NCBI RefSeq assembly: GCF_010894405.1
Contig: NZ_JAAIYA010000002.1
Location: 806,001-870,000 of the forward strand
Reading direction: 5' to 3'
Source of the DNA: Pyxidicoccus caerfyrddinensis
GTDB lineage: Bacteria > Myxococcota > Myxococcia > Myxococcales > Myxococcaceae
Length of the DNA stretch: 64,000 bases
This document shows, piece by piece, positions 26,081 to 34,796 of this stretch (position 1 is its first letter; the number at the start of each line of letters is the position of its first letter). A program made the position numbers and the translations under genes. The notes below the pieces were generated by a model. The model ran no database searches and was not told where the DNA came from. It was given only the letters and a program-made list of their open reading frames with translations.

Positions 26081-28594
26081 ATGCCGTCACCACCGGAAGA
26101 GGTGGATCCGTTCGCGGACCTGCGCGACAGCCTGGGCCTGGAAGACACCAGCGCCGGAGCGGCCCCCCCCGCACCCGTCGCCGTTGCCCCCAGGCCCCTG
26201 CCCAAGCCCCCGCCCTCGGCCCCACCGCCCGCCGCTCCGCCGCCGCTGCCGCCCCGCCGTCCGGCCGCCCCCCTGGCCGCCGCGCCTGCTGGCACGGGTG
26301 CGCCCGCTTCCCCGGTGGCGGCGCCGAAGCCGGCCACGTCGGCCACATCGGCCGCGGCCACGGGTGTGGCTCCGGCGGCACGCGCCGTGCGGGTGCCGGG
26401 CAATGACCCCTTCGGCGAGCCGCCCGAAATCCGGATGCCCATGGGGGGCTCTCCGGACGACAAGCTGGAGTACTTCCGGGCCGTCGTCCGTCAGAAGACG
26501 GAGACGCTGGCCCGCGCCCGCACCCTGTACGCGGAGCGCGACGGTGAGCTGAGCGGGGTGAAGCAGTCGCTGACGCTGGCCCGCAAGGAGGCCGCGGAGG
26601 CCAAGGCGCAGCTGGCGACGGTGAAGGACGCGCCCGCGAAGCTGACCCAGGTGTCCGAGGCCCTGGCGGGCGCGGAGGCGCGGGCGGCCGAGGCCGAGGC
26701 GAAGGTGTCCGCCCTGGAGGCGGAGCTGGCCGAGGGGGAGGCGGAGCGCAAGGACCTGTCCCGGGCGCTGGCCGAGGTGGAGTCGGAAGTCCCGCGCCTC
26801 ACCGCGGACCTGCAGGAGGAGCGCGGCTCGCGCGGGGCGGTGGCCGAGGAGCTGGTGGGCGCCAAGGAGGCGCTGTCGCTGGCGCAGGACCGCGTGGCGG
26901 AGCTGGCCGCGCAGAAGTCGGAAGCACAGGGCGCGCTGGAGGCGGTGCAGGAGCAGTACCAGCAGGTCGTCGCCGACGTGGAGCGGCTGGGTGCCGAGCT
27001 GGAGGTCGCCACCGCGGAGAAGGAGTCGCTGGCGCTGCGCACCGGGCAGCTCGAGGCGGCGCTGGCGGAGGCGCAGTCCGGGCTGAGCGCGCTGGAGTCC
27101 GAGAGCGAGTGGTCCAAGAGCTCGCTGGAGGAGGCGCAGGACCGGGCCCGCACGCTGGAGTCCGAGCGGGACGAGGCGCGCAAGCAGCTGGCGGTGGTGG
27201 AGGACGGGCTGCGCGGCCTGCAGGGGCAGGTGACGGAGCTGGAGCGCGCGCTGGCGTTGAAGGACGCGGAAATCGTCGGCCTGCGGGCGGCGCTCACCGC
27301 GCGCACGGCGGAGGCCGCGGAGCTGCCCGCGCTGCGCCAGGCGCTGGAGGGGCGCACCGCCGAGTTGTCGAAGCTGAACGCGCGGCTGGAGGCCGAGGTC
27401 TCCAAGGCGGCGGAGCGGACGCAGGCCCTCGAAGAAGGGCTGTCCCAGGCCAGTGAGCGCGCGCAGGTGGCGGAGGGCGAGGCCGCCGCGCTGAAGGAAG
27501 CGCTGGAGGTGGCCGAAGTCGAGCAGGTGTCGCTGCGAGACCGGATGGAGTCGGACGCGGCGGCGCTGGGCGAGGCCGTGCACCAGGCCGAGGCCAAGGT
27601 GGCCGAGCTGTCCGGCGCCGTGGAGGCCGCGCAGGCCGAGCGCGAGGACCTGAAGAAGCAGCTCGCGGCGACGGAGATGAAGGTCGCCACCAAGGACGCC
27701 GAGCGCGTGGGCCTCGCCGCCCGCGTGTCCATGCTGGAGACGGCGTCCGGGCAGCGCGAGGCGGAGCTGGCCCGGGTGCAGGGGGCGCTGACGCAGGCGC
27801 AGACCTCGCTGACGCAGGCCCAGGGCGCGGCGGCGCAGGCCCAGGAAGAAGTGTCGCTGGAGCGGGTGCGGCGCGAGGCGGCGGAGGCCGAGCGCGCGGA
27901 CGCGGAGGTGAAGGCGGCCGAGGCCGAGGCGCGCGTGGACGCGCTGACGGTGGGGCAGGGCGGCGCCGAGGCGAAGCTGGCCGAGCTCCAGGAGGAGCTG
28001 GAGGCCGCGCGCGCGGAGGCCGACAAGTCGGAGCGCCTGCAGCAGCAGGTGAAGATGCTGGAGGGCGCGCTCCAGGCGGCCAAGGCCCAGACGGCGGCCG
28101 CCAGCAAGACGGACGCGGCCCGCGCGGCGGCGGAAGAGAAGCTGGCGCAGGCGGGACAGGCCCGCGCGGAAGCCGAGGCCAAGGCGACGCAGGCCGGCGC
28201 GGCGCGAGCGGAGGTCGAGGCGAAGCTGGCGCAGGCGGGCGAGGCGCGAGCGGAGGCCGAGGCGAAGCTGGCGCAGGCCGGCAAGGCCCGCACGGAGGCC
28301 GAGGCGAAGGCGACGCAGGCCGGCACGGCGCGCGCGGCGGCGGAGGCGAAGCTGGCGCAGGCGGAGGCCTCCCTGAAGGCCGAGCAGGAGGCCCGCAAGG
28401 CGCTCGAGGTGAAGCTCACGGGGGCGGCGGCCTCGGCGGCCCCGGCGGATTGGGAGTCCGAGCGCGAGGCGCTCAAGGTGGACGTCGCCAACCTGAAGCG
28501 GAAGCTGATGGCAGCCGAGACAGCGCTCGAGAACGCGGCTGGCTACAAGGCGAAGATTGCCCGGCTGGAGGCGCAATTGAAGGGCAAGAAGTAG
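26081..28594 (+). CDS. Long coiled-coil protein with Pro/Ala-rich N-terminus
   Basis: The 837-residue protein starts with an acidic segment (EEVDPFADLRDSLGLEDT), a Pro/Ala-rich stretch (about 25-105), a short conserved-looking patch (DPFGEPPEIRMPMGGSPDDKLEYFRAVV) and then nearly continuous coiled coil (about 130-830) rich in Ala, Glu, Leu and Lys. Near the C-terminus are tandem 14-residue units (AEAKLAQAG-AR). No signal peptide, membrane helix, Walker A or other enzyme motif is seen, so it is likely a cytoplasmic structural or scaffold protein. The ATG at 26081 is favoured; a GTG at 26057 would add eight residues. It lies 13 bp upstream of hemW. Function is unknown. Confidence 0.85.
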   Translation: MPSPPEEVDPFADLRDSLGLEDTSAGAAPPAPVAVAPRPLPKPPPSAPPPAAPPPLPPRRPAAPLAAAPAGTGAPASPVAAPKPATSATSAAATGVAPAARAVRVPGNDPFGEPPEIRMPMGGSPDDKLEYFRAVVRQKTETLARARTLYAERDGELSGVKQSLTLARKEAAEAKAQLATVKDAPAKLTQVSEALAGAEARAAEAEAKVSALEAELAEGEAERKDLSRALAEVESEVPRLTADLQEERGSRGAVAEELVGAKEALSLAQDRVAELAAQKSEAQGALEAVQEQYQQVVADVERLGAELEVATAEKESLALRTGQLEAALAEAQSGLSALESESEWSKSSLEEAQDRARTLESERDEARKQLAVVEDGLRGLQGQVTELERALALKDAEIVGLRAALTARTAEAAELPALRQALEGRTAELSKLNARLEAEVSKAAERTQALEEGLSQASERAQVAEGEAAALKEALEVAEVEQVSLRDRMESDAAALGEAVHQAEAKVAELSGAVEAAQAEREDLKKQLAATEMKVATKDAERVGLAARVSMLETASGQREAELARVQGALTQAQTSLTQAQGAAAQAQEEVSLERVRREAAEAERADAEVKAAEAEARVDALTVGQGGAEAKLAELQEELEAARAEADKSERLQQQVKMLEGALQAAKAQTAAASKTDAARAAAEEKLAQAGQARAEAEAKATQAGAARAEVEAKLAQAGEARAEAEAKLAQAGKARTEAEAKATQAGTARAAAEAKLAQAEASLKAEQEARKALEVKLTGAAASAAPADWESEREALKVDVANLKRKLMAAETALENAAGYKAKIARLEAQLKGKK
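28136..28370 (+). repeat. 42-bp tandem repeat array encoding coiled-coil units
   Basis: About five to six imperfect 42-bp units (14 codons) with the shared core gaggcgaagctggcgcag encode AEAKLAQAG-ARAE. Alternating units carry KATQAG instead of KLAQAG. The units are in frame, so unequal exchange would lengthen or shorten the rod by two heptads at a time. Confidence 0.75.
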
Positions 28595-28607
28595 AGGTTT
28601 CCCCTTC

Positions 28608-29813
28608 ATGCCCTTCGACGCGCCAGTGGACCCACTCACGGGAATGCGGGCAGCCCGCTTCGGGCTGTACCTGCACTTCCCCTATTGCCTGGCGAAGTGC
28701 CCGTACTGCGACTTCGCGGTGGCGGTGGCGCGGCAGGTGCCCGAGGAGCGCTACGCGCGCGCGGTGCTCACGGAGTTGGACTCGCGGGTGGCCGCGCTGC
28801 CCGCGCTGAAGGACAAGCCGCTGGAGTCCATCTTTCTCGGCGGCGGCACGCCCTCGCTGTGGCACCCGCGCTACGTGGCGCAGGTGCTGGAGGGCATCTC
28901 CGCGCGGCTGTCGGTGTCGCCCAACGTGGAGGTGTCGCTGGAGGCCAACCCGGAGCGCGCGGACGCGGAGCGCTTCGCGGGCTACCGCGCGGCGGGCGTG
29001 AATCGTCTGTCATTGGGCGTGCAGTCCTTCCAGCCGGAGACGCTGAAGGCGCTGGGGCGCGCGCACGACGCGGCCATGGTGGAGGGGGCGGTGGACGCGG
29101 CGCGCCGGGCGGGCTTCCCGGTGGTGGCCATGGACTTCATCTACGGCGTGCACGGCCAGTCGGTGGCGCAGGTGGAGGCGGATGCGCGGCGCGCGGTGGC
29201 GCTGGCGCCAGAGCACCTGTCCACGTACGCGCTGACGGTGGAGCGCGAGGTGCTGGCCGAGGACACGCCGCTGTCGAAGCGGCTGAAGCGCGGCGAGCTG
29301 GAGTTGCCCCCGGACGACGACGTGGTGGCCATGGCCCGCGTGGTGCGCGAGGTGTACGGGGCGGCCGGGCTGCACCGCTACGAGGTCTCCAACCACGCGC
29401 GGCCCGGCTACAGCTCGCGGCACAACGCGCTCTACTGGACGGGCGGCGAGTACCTCGCCCTGGGCGTGGGCGCGTCCGGCATGCTGCTGGAGCCCACGGC
29501 GCACCGGTACACGAATCTGCGCAGCGCGGAGAAGTACCTCGTGGAGGCGGAGGCCGGCCGGCTGCCGGAGGAGGGCCGCGAGGCGCTCGGGCCCGAGGAG
29601 CTGTTCGCGGAGCGGCTGGCCATGGGCCTGCGGCTGGTGTCCGGGGTGGACTGGGAAGCGGTGTGCGAGCGGTACGGCCAGCCGGTGGAGCCCCGGCGCG
29701 TGGAGGTGGCGCGCCTGGTGGAGCACGGCTTCGCGACGCTGCGGGATGGGCGGCTGGCCTTGACGGAGAAGGGCGCGGACGTGCACAGCGCCGTGTGCGC
29801 GCGGCTGCTCTAG
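28608..29813 (+). CDS. hemW: HemW, radical SAM heme chaperone (coproporphyrinogen III oxidase-like)
   Basis: The 401-residue protein has the radical SAM cluster motif CxxxCxxC (C27, C31, C34 in YCLAKCPYC), the GGGTPS SAM-binding motif (78-83), and the HemN/HemW C-terminal domain. The N-terminal extension typical of the true oxidase HemN, including its fourth cysteine arrangement after CxxC, is lacking, which favours HemW, a heme-transfer protein. The ATG at 28608 has GAGG about 10 nt upstream. It is 13 bp downstream of the coiled-coil gene and 34 bp upstream of a TPR gene, so it sits inside an operon. Confidence 0.93.
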   Translation: MPFDAPVDPLTGMRAARFGLYLHFPYCLAKCPYCDFAVAVARQVPEERYARAVLTELDSRVAALPALKDKPLESIFLGGGTPSLWHPRYVAQVLEGISARLSVSPNVEVSLEANPERADAERFAGYRAAGVNRLSLGVQSFQPETLKALGRAHDAAMVEGAVDAARRAGFPVVAMDFIYGVHGQSVAQVEADARRAVALAPEHLSTYALTVEREVLAEDTPLSKRLKRGELELPPDDDVVAMARVVREVYGAAGLHRYEVSNHARPGYSSRHNALYWTGGEYLALGVGASGMLLEPTAHRYTNLRSAEKYLVEAEAGRLPEEGREALGPEELFAERLAMGLRLVSGVDWEAVCERYGQPVEPRRVEVARLVEHGFATLRDGRLALTEKGADVHSAVCARLL

Positions 29814-29847
29814 CGGAGCGTCCGCCAGATGGATTCAAGAGGGGCGA

Positions 29848-30663
29848 ATGAGCAAGTGGATGTTGTGGATGATGCTGTCGATGCTGACGGGCAGCCCGCT
29901 GTTGTCGCTGGGGCTGATGGTGGTCATCGTCTTCGCGGCGGACCACTTCACGTGGCAGCTGCTGCCCAGCCCGGTGCGGCTGCTCAAGCGCTTCCAGCGC
30001 GCGGGGCACCTGGCCGGCGTCATCCTCACCAACCCGCATGAGCGGCGCGCCCGGCACGAGCTGGCGGACATCCGCGTGGCGCAGAAGCGGTACGCGGAAG
30101 CGGTGGACATCCTCCGGCCCAACCTCGAGGCGGGCGACGACGACGTGGACACGCTGTACCTGCTCGGCGTGGCCTACCTGGGCGCGGGGGACGCGCAGCG
30201 GGGCGAGCTGCTGCTGGACGAGGCGGAGAAGCTGGACGCGGGCTACCAGCTCGGCGCCATCCACCTGGAGCGCGGCCGCTTCCGGCTGAAGCGCGGGGAC
30301 GCGAAGGGCGCGGTGGAGGCGCTGGAGCGCTTCAACACTGTTCGGCACGGCTCGGTGGAGGGGCGGTTCCTCCTGTCCCAGGCGCTGGCGAAGGCGGGGC
30401 GGGCGGACGACGCGAAGCGGATGCGTGAGCAGTCGTGGAGCGACTACGTGGTGGCGCCGCGCTTCCAGCGCCGCCGGGAGCGCAAGTGGGCATGGCGCGC
30501 GCGCCCCAGCCGGCCGCTGATGTACGCGGCGGCGCTGGCGGTGGTGATGGGCACCGCCGGGTGGGTGATGCGGCAGGTGCAGTCGCAGCCGCCCACGTAC
30601 GGCCATGGGTACTACGATGAGGCGCCCACGGCCTCGGGCCTGGAAGAAGACCTGGGCGAATAG
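29848..30663 (+). CDS. TPR-repeat protein with two membrane segments
   Basis: The 271-residue protein has an N-terminal membrane segment (about 5-32, MLSMLTGSPLLSLGLMVVIV), a TPR-like helical region (about 55-205; RHELADIRVAQKRYAEAVDILR, LYLLGVAYLGAGDAQRGELLLDEA) and a second hydrophobic segment near the C-terminus (about 225-245), followed by a short acidic tail. The ATG at 29848 follows AAGAGGGG. It could anchor a partner at the membrane, but no partner is shown. It lies between hemW and a DUF4388-like gene on the same strand. Confidence 0.85.
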   Translation: MSKWMLWMMLSMLTGSPLLSLGLMVVIVFAADHFTWQLLPSPVRLLKRFQRAGHLAGVILTNPHERRARHELADIRVAQKRYAEAVDILRPNLEAGDDDVDTLYLLGVAYLGAGDAQRGELLLDEAEKLDAGYQLGAIHLERGRFRLKRGDAKGAVEALERFNTVRHGSVEGRFLLSQALAKAGRADDAKRMREQSWSDYVVAPRFQRRRERKWAWRARPSRPLMYAAALAVVMGTAGWVMRQVQSQPPTYGHGYYDEAPTASGLEEDLGE

Positions 30664-30687
30664 CGCCGCACCGGAGACCCCCACCGC

Positions 30688-32238
30688 ATGTTCCCCACGC
30701 CCTCGCAGGTGCTCCGTCAGCGCGACGGCACGCTGGCCGACACGCCCTTCCCGCTGCTGCTGCACTCGCTGATGGTGGAGGAGCGCACCTGCACGCTGGA
30801 GCTGAAGGTGCGCCAGCGCGAGAAGCGCATCGTCTTCGAGGACGGCGCGCCGGTGGGGTGCCAGTCCAACCTGCTGCACGAGACGCTGGGCAAGTACCTC
30901 GTGGAGAAGGGGCGGCTTGCCGAGGCGGACTACCAGAAGACGCTGGCGGAGAGCGTGTCGTCGGGCCTGCAGATGGGCGCGCTGCTCATCCAGAAGGGGC
31001 TCATCAGCCCCTTCGACCTCTACAAGCAGTTGCAGGCCAACCTCGCGCACAAGCTGCTCGACTGCTTCCGGTGGACGGACGCGAAGTACCGCCTCATCGC
31101 CGACGTGGAGACGCCGGACGCGAGCGTGCGCATGAACACCGCGCAGCTCATCCTCACCGGCGTGGCCAACGTGATGCCCTTCGACGCGGTGGCCACGCAC
31201 TTCACCTTCACCGACGAGCGCCGCTTCGGGCAGATGCCCGGCGTGGACGCGGGGCTGAAGCTGTCCTCCAAGGACGCGCGCCTCTTCCAGGCCCTGCGCC
31301 AGCGCCCCACCTTCAACGAGCTGCTGGAGCGCACCGGCTTCGACACGGAGACGGTGCTGCGGCGGCTGTACGCGCTGTGCCAGCTGGAGGTGTCGGGCTT
31401 CGCGGAGGACGTGGATGAGCGCGCGGCGAAGCTGGCCGCCGCGATGCCGGCGACTCCGGCCCCGGTGCCGGTGCCCGTGGAGACGCCAGCGCCCGTGCCC
31501 GTGGCGCAGCAGCCCCAGGGCACGCCCTTCTCCGACGAGGACGAGGTGGCGCGCAACGCGCTGGTGAGCGCCTTCCTCGCGCACCGGAGCAAGGACCCCT
31601 TCACGCTGCTGGAGGTGCCGGAGGACGTGCAGCCGGTGCCGCTGCGCAAGGCCTTCTTCGCCTGGGCGGACCGTCACTCGCCGCTGCGCTTCCAGACTCC
31701 GGAGCTGCGCGAGAAGGCGGAGGCGCTGCTGGCCGCGTACGCGAAGGCCTTTGGTGCGCTGTCGGACGCGGAGCAGAACCTGCTGTGGCGCAAGCGGCGC
31801 GCGGCGCAGCGGGAGAAGGAGCGCGGCAGCAACCGGCCCAGCACGGCGGAGCAGTTCCGCATCCGCACGGACCTGCTGGACGCGAGCACCCAGTTCGACG
31901 AGGCGAAGCGCCGGCTGGACGCGCGCAACTTCGCGGGCGCCTTCGAGTACTTCGAGTACGCGTGCGACATCGACCCGAAGCCGCTCTACAAGGCCCACCG
32001 CGCCTTCGCGCGCTACCTGATGAAGCCGGAAGCGCACGGCCGGCTCGTGCTCCAGGAACTGCAGGACGTGGTGCGCCAGGAGCCGGGCATGGAGGAGGGC
32101 TGGGCGTTTCTCGGTGAGGTGGCGCAGGGCGAGGCGCAGTGGCCGCTCGCTGAAGATGCCTTCCGCAAGGCCTTCAAGCTCAACCCCAAGAACCGCCGCT
32201 ACGTGGAGCTCATCCAGGAAATCGTGAAGCGCCGGTAA
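30688..32238 (+). CDS. DUF4388/PatA-N-like and TPR-type protein
   Basis: The 516-residue protein begins with a region resembling DUF4388 (about 15-140; LLLHSLMVEERTCTLELK, KRIVFEDGAPVGCQSN, LGKYLVEKGRL), a module common in myxobacterial and cyanobacterial signalling proteins. A Pro-rich linker (about 255-280) and a J-domain-like helical stretch (about 300-390; DPFTLLEVPEDVQPVPLRKAFF) follow, then TPR-like repeats (about 400-510). It has no signal peptide. The ATG at 30688 has GGAG about 12 nt upstream. It is the last gene of the unit that starts with the coiled-coil gene. Regulation of motility or development is a guess from the domain's usual context. Confidence 0.82.
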   Translation: MFPTPSQVLRQRDGTLADTPFPLLLHSLMVEERTCTLELKVRQREKRIVFEDGAPVGCQSNLLHETLGKYLVEKGRLAEADYQKTLAESVSSGLQMGALLIQKGLISPFDLYKQLQANLAHKLLDCFRWTDAKYRLIADVETPDASVRMNTAQLILTGVANVMPFDAVATHFTFTDERRFGQMPGVDAGLKLSSKDARLFQALRQRPTFNELLERTGFDTETVLRRLYALCQLEVSGFAEDVDERAAKLAAAMPATPAPVPVPVETPAPVPVAQQPQGTPFSDEDEVARNALVSAFLAHRSKDPFTLLEVPEDVQPVPLRKAFFAWADRHSPLRFQTPELREKAEALLAAYAKAFGALSDAEQNLLWRKRRAAQREKERGSNRPSTAEQFRIRTDLLDASTQFDEAKRRLDARNFAGAFEYFEYACDIDPKPLYKAHRAFARYLMKPEAHGRLVLQELQDVVRQEPGMEEGWAFLGEVAQGEAQWPLAEDAFRKAFKLNPKNRRYVELIQEIVKRR

Positions 32239-32454
32239 TCCCTTTCTCTCTTGGCAGGCGAGCAGGCGGTGCGCGTGCTCCGTTTTCGTAGTGAATGGGA
32301 AAACGCCGGGGACTGGCGCCTACAACTTCCGGGGAACCCCTTACCGCATGCGCTGCCCCTGTCTGTTTTGCAGCGCGGCTTCATTGTTGCCGAGGGCCCC
32401 CGCGTCCACTTGTCGGAATTGATCCACGTCGGAGACCCCAAGTAGTTTCCGCAC
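32239..32454. other. 216-bp intergenic region upstream of the TadE/Flp cluster, with two inverted repeats
   Basis: Two hairpin-forming repeats are present: CGTTTTC (32281-32287) with GAAAACG (32299-32305), 11-nt loop, and GCGCTGC (32350-32356) with GCAGCGC (32370-32376), 13-nt loop. The base composition is lower in GC than the genes around it. One may terminate the upstream operon and the other may be a regulator site; neither has a clean T-tract. No small gene is convincing. Confidence 0.5.
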
Positions 32455-33267
32455 ATGAGTCGTCCGACGAATCCACTCCGCGCGGGGACGGAGACCCAGT
32501 CGGGCCAGGCCGCGGTGGAGTCCGCCATCGTCCTGCCGCTGTTCGTCTTCCTCATCCTGGGCATCCTCCAGCTGGGGTTGATGCACCAGGCACGTCTGAT
32601 GACGAAGTACGCCGCCTACAAGGCGGTGCGCGCCGGCTCACTGCACAACGCCAACGTCGACGAGATGGAGAAGGCCGCGCTCGCGGTGCTGCTTCCCATG
32701 GTGGGCACCCGCACGGGCGGCCAGGACGGCATCGAGGTCATTCGCCCCGTCGGCACCGCGAGCGAGTTCGAGACCAAGTGGAGTGAGCTGTCGACGAACG
32801 AGATGCCCGGCGTCGATCTGAAGTACGCGGAGGTCACCATCTGCGGCCCGACGAAGGAGGACATCCCCGCCAGCTCCGCGGAGATGGACTTCGATGACCC
32901 GAAGAACACCGCCCCGGACGGGTGGCGCGAGAGCCTGCGCACCAAGCTTCGCGTCCAGGTGACGTTCAACTACCGGATGATCATCCCCTTCGCGGACTGG
33001 GTCATCTACCACGCGGCCCGCGGGCGCGAGGTGACGTCCGTGCTGCGCATGGGGAAGATGAAGCAGGCGGAGATCAGCAAGGTGCAGGGGCGCAGGTTCG
33101 CCAGCGCTGGCAAGTCGGAGAGCACGTACGACGACGCGGCCGCGCAGGACGTCTACATCATGCCCATCCGCGCCACCTACACCATGCGGATGCAATCCAA
33201 CTTCTACCTGAACACGAACAGCCTGCCCGAGAAGAACCTATGCAAGTTCCCGTTCTCCTACGACTGA
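32455..33267 (+). CDS. TadE-like pseudopilin
   Basis: The 270-residue protein has a TadE-type leader: SG|QAAVESAIVLPLFVFLIL, with a glycine cleavage site at residue 17 and glutamate at +5, followed by one membrane helix (about 24-45). The rest is a soluble domain with two cysteines. TadE/TadF pseudopilins are processed by TadV-like prepilin peptidase and are needed for Flp pilus biogenesis. The ATG at 32455 has no clear Shine-Dalgarno. It is first in a chain of six genes ending with a Flp-type pilin. Confidence 0.85.
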   Translation: MSRPTNPLRAGTETQSGQAAVESAIVLPLFVFLILGILQLGLMHQARLMTKYAAYKAVRAGSLHNANVDEMEKAALAVLLPMVGTRTGGQDGIEVIRPVGTASEFETKWSELSTNEMPGVDLKYAEVTICGPTKEDIPASSAEMDFDDPKNTAPDGWRESLRTKLRVQVTFNYRMIIPFADWVIYHAARGREVTSVLRMGKMKQAEISKVQGRRFASAGKSESTYDDAAAQDVYIMPIRATYTMRMQSNFYLNTNSLPEKNLCKFPFSYD

Positions 33268-33269
33268 GG

Positions 33270-34796
33270 ATGAGAGCGCGCCGCGGGCAGGCCATGGTGC
33301 TCAGCGCCCTGTCCTTCCTGGTGCTCGCGCTGATGGTGACGCTGAGCTTCAACCTCAGCCATGCGCTGCGCCAGAAGATGAGCCTGCAGCAGCACAGCGA
33401 CGCGCTGGCCTACTCCATGGCGGTGCTGGAGGCGCGCGCGCTCAACTACTACGCGGTGGGCAACCGGGCCATCGCCGGCTCGTACGTGGCCATGAACAGC
33501 ATCCACGCGTACGTGGCCGCCGCCAGCGTCTCGGGCGAGATGATGCGCGCCGCGCGCAACAACTTCTTCCAGATTGCGGCCCTCGAGGTCATCCGGTGCA
33601 TGTGTTACACCTGCATCGAGCACTGCATCCACGCCGCCGAGGCGGTGAAGATTGCCGGCGACTTCAGCAAGGAAGGCAGTGACTACGACAAGCTGGTGCG
33701 CGGCGGGGAGACGAGCTTCGTCGACGCCATGAAGGGCCTGGACCTGATGGTGGACAACCTCCACATCGCCCAGCGCTCGGTCCACGACAAGACGCTCCAG
33801 TCGGTGAAGGACGGCAAGAGCAACGGGCTGGAGCAGCTGACGGAATACAACGCCCCCGGCGCCACCTTCCTGGCGCAGCAGGTGGGCGGCATGAACGCCA
33901 ACGAGTTCAACTGCGCGGTGGATGGCATGGACTGCCAGGGCAGCGTGGCGAGCACCTCGCCCGAGGCCCGCGCGCGGGCGATGACGGAGGTGGCCAACGC
34001 TAGCCGCTCCGGCTGGCCGGCGACGCGTGAGACAGGCGGCATTCCCTCCATCCAGATTCCTGCGTACCTGCACTCGGACTTCATGGACAAGTTCGAGGAC
34101 ATCCCCGACGAGGGCAACTACCAGGTGCTGCGGCACGTGGGCACGGCGAAGACGGTGCAGGACCATGGCGAGGTCAACGGCCCGGGCCAGCAGGGCGGCA
34201 ACTCGGGCCTCGTGGTGGCGGCGTCGGAGGAGGGGATGATCTTCCACAAGTGGAAGCACGGCATCGGCATGTCGCCCTACAAGGCGGAGGTCTGGAGCGA
34301 CGAGGGCAACGGCGGCCATGAGCCGAGCGGCGCGCACTCGGGCCAGCACCCGTTCGAGGGCGTCAACGCCAAGGCGCTGACGGCCTGCTCGCAGTCCGGC
34401 AACTGCTTCATGAAGTTCCGCGCCAACCCCTCCCCGGCGCGGGACTGGGGCCAGCCGCGCGTGTACAGCTACGTCACCAAGCAGTTCCGGGGCGGAGACC
34501 CCAAGAAGACGCCCTGGGAGCTGAACTCCTCCGCCACGCTGGAGTTCCGGCACGGCGCGCAGGGCTCGGGTCGGCTCACGCTGTCCGCGGACGAGGGCGT
34601 GGGCCTGTCCAAGGCGCTGGTCTACTACCACCGCTTCGGGGACAACGGCTGGCGCGAGCCGCCCAACCTCTTCGGCCCCTACTGGCGCGCGAAGCTGCAC
34701 CCCTTCCGCGACGGTGACGAGGCCGGGCGGGTGCTGGAGGCGGCGGGCAACCAGGACGCGGCCGACCTGGCGCGTGTGCCGGGGGTGTCGCTGTGA
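33270..34796 (+). CDS. TadG-like single-pass surface protein
   Basis: The 508-residue protein begins MRARRGQAMVLSALSFLVLALMV, which resembles a TadE/TadG leader (G6|QAMV) but has leucine instead of glutamate at +5. One membrane helix is followed by about 480 exported residues, including a cysteine cluster (CMCYTCIEHC near 110-120). TadG-like proteins sit in the envelope and help Flp pilus assembly. The ATG at 33270 starts 2 bp after the previous stop (TGAGGATG). It overlaps the next gene by four bases (GTGA). No VWA domain of canonical TadG is evident. Confidence 0.75.
   Translation: MRARRGQAMVLSALSFLVLALMVTLSFNLSHALRQKMSLQQHSDALAYSMAVLEARALNYYAVGNRAIAGSYVAMNSIHAYVAAASVSGEMMRAARNNFFQIAALEVIRCMCYTCIEHCIHAAEAVKIAGDFSKEGSDYDKLVRGGETSFVDAMKGLDLMVDNLHIAQRSVHDKTLQSVKDGKSNGLEQLTEYNAPGATFLAQQVGGMNANEFNCAVDGMDCQGSVASTSPEARARAMTEVANASRSGWPATRETGGIPSIQIPAYLHSDFMDKFEDIPDEGNYQVLRHVGTAKTVQDHGEVNGPGQQGGNSGLVVAASEEGMIFHKWKHGIGMSPYKAEVWSDEGNGGHEPSGAHSGQHPFEGVNAKALTACSQSGNCFMKFRANPSPARDWGQPRVYSYVTKQFRGGDPKKTPWELNSSATLEFRHGAQGSGRLTLSADEGVGLSKALVYYHRFGDNGWREPPNLFGPYWRAKLHPFRDGDEAGRVLEAAGNQDAADLARVPGVSL

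Noticed and set aside
26087-28639. Minus-strand frame opposite the coiled-coil gene (about 850 codons, Leu/Arg-rich)
   Set aside because: It is the reverse reading of a repetitive Ala/Glu/Leu coding sequence and has no ribosome site or domain.
29137-32037. Minus-strand frame across hemW and the two TPR-type genes (about 966 codons)
   Set aside because: It spans three well-supported genes on the other strand and their gaps, and has shadow-type composition.
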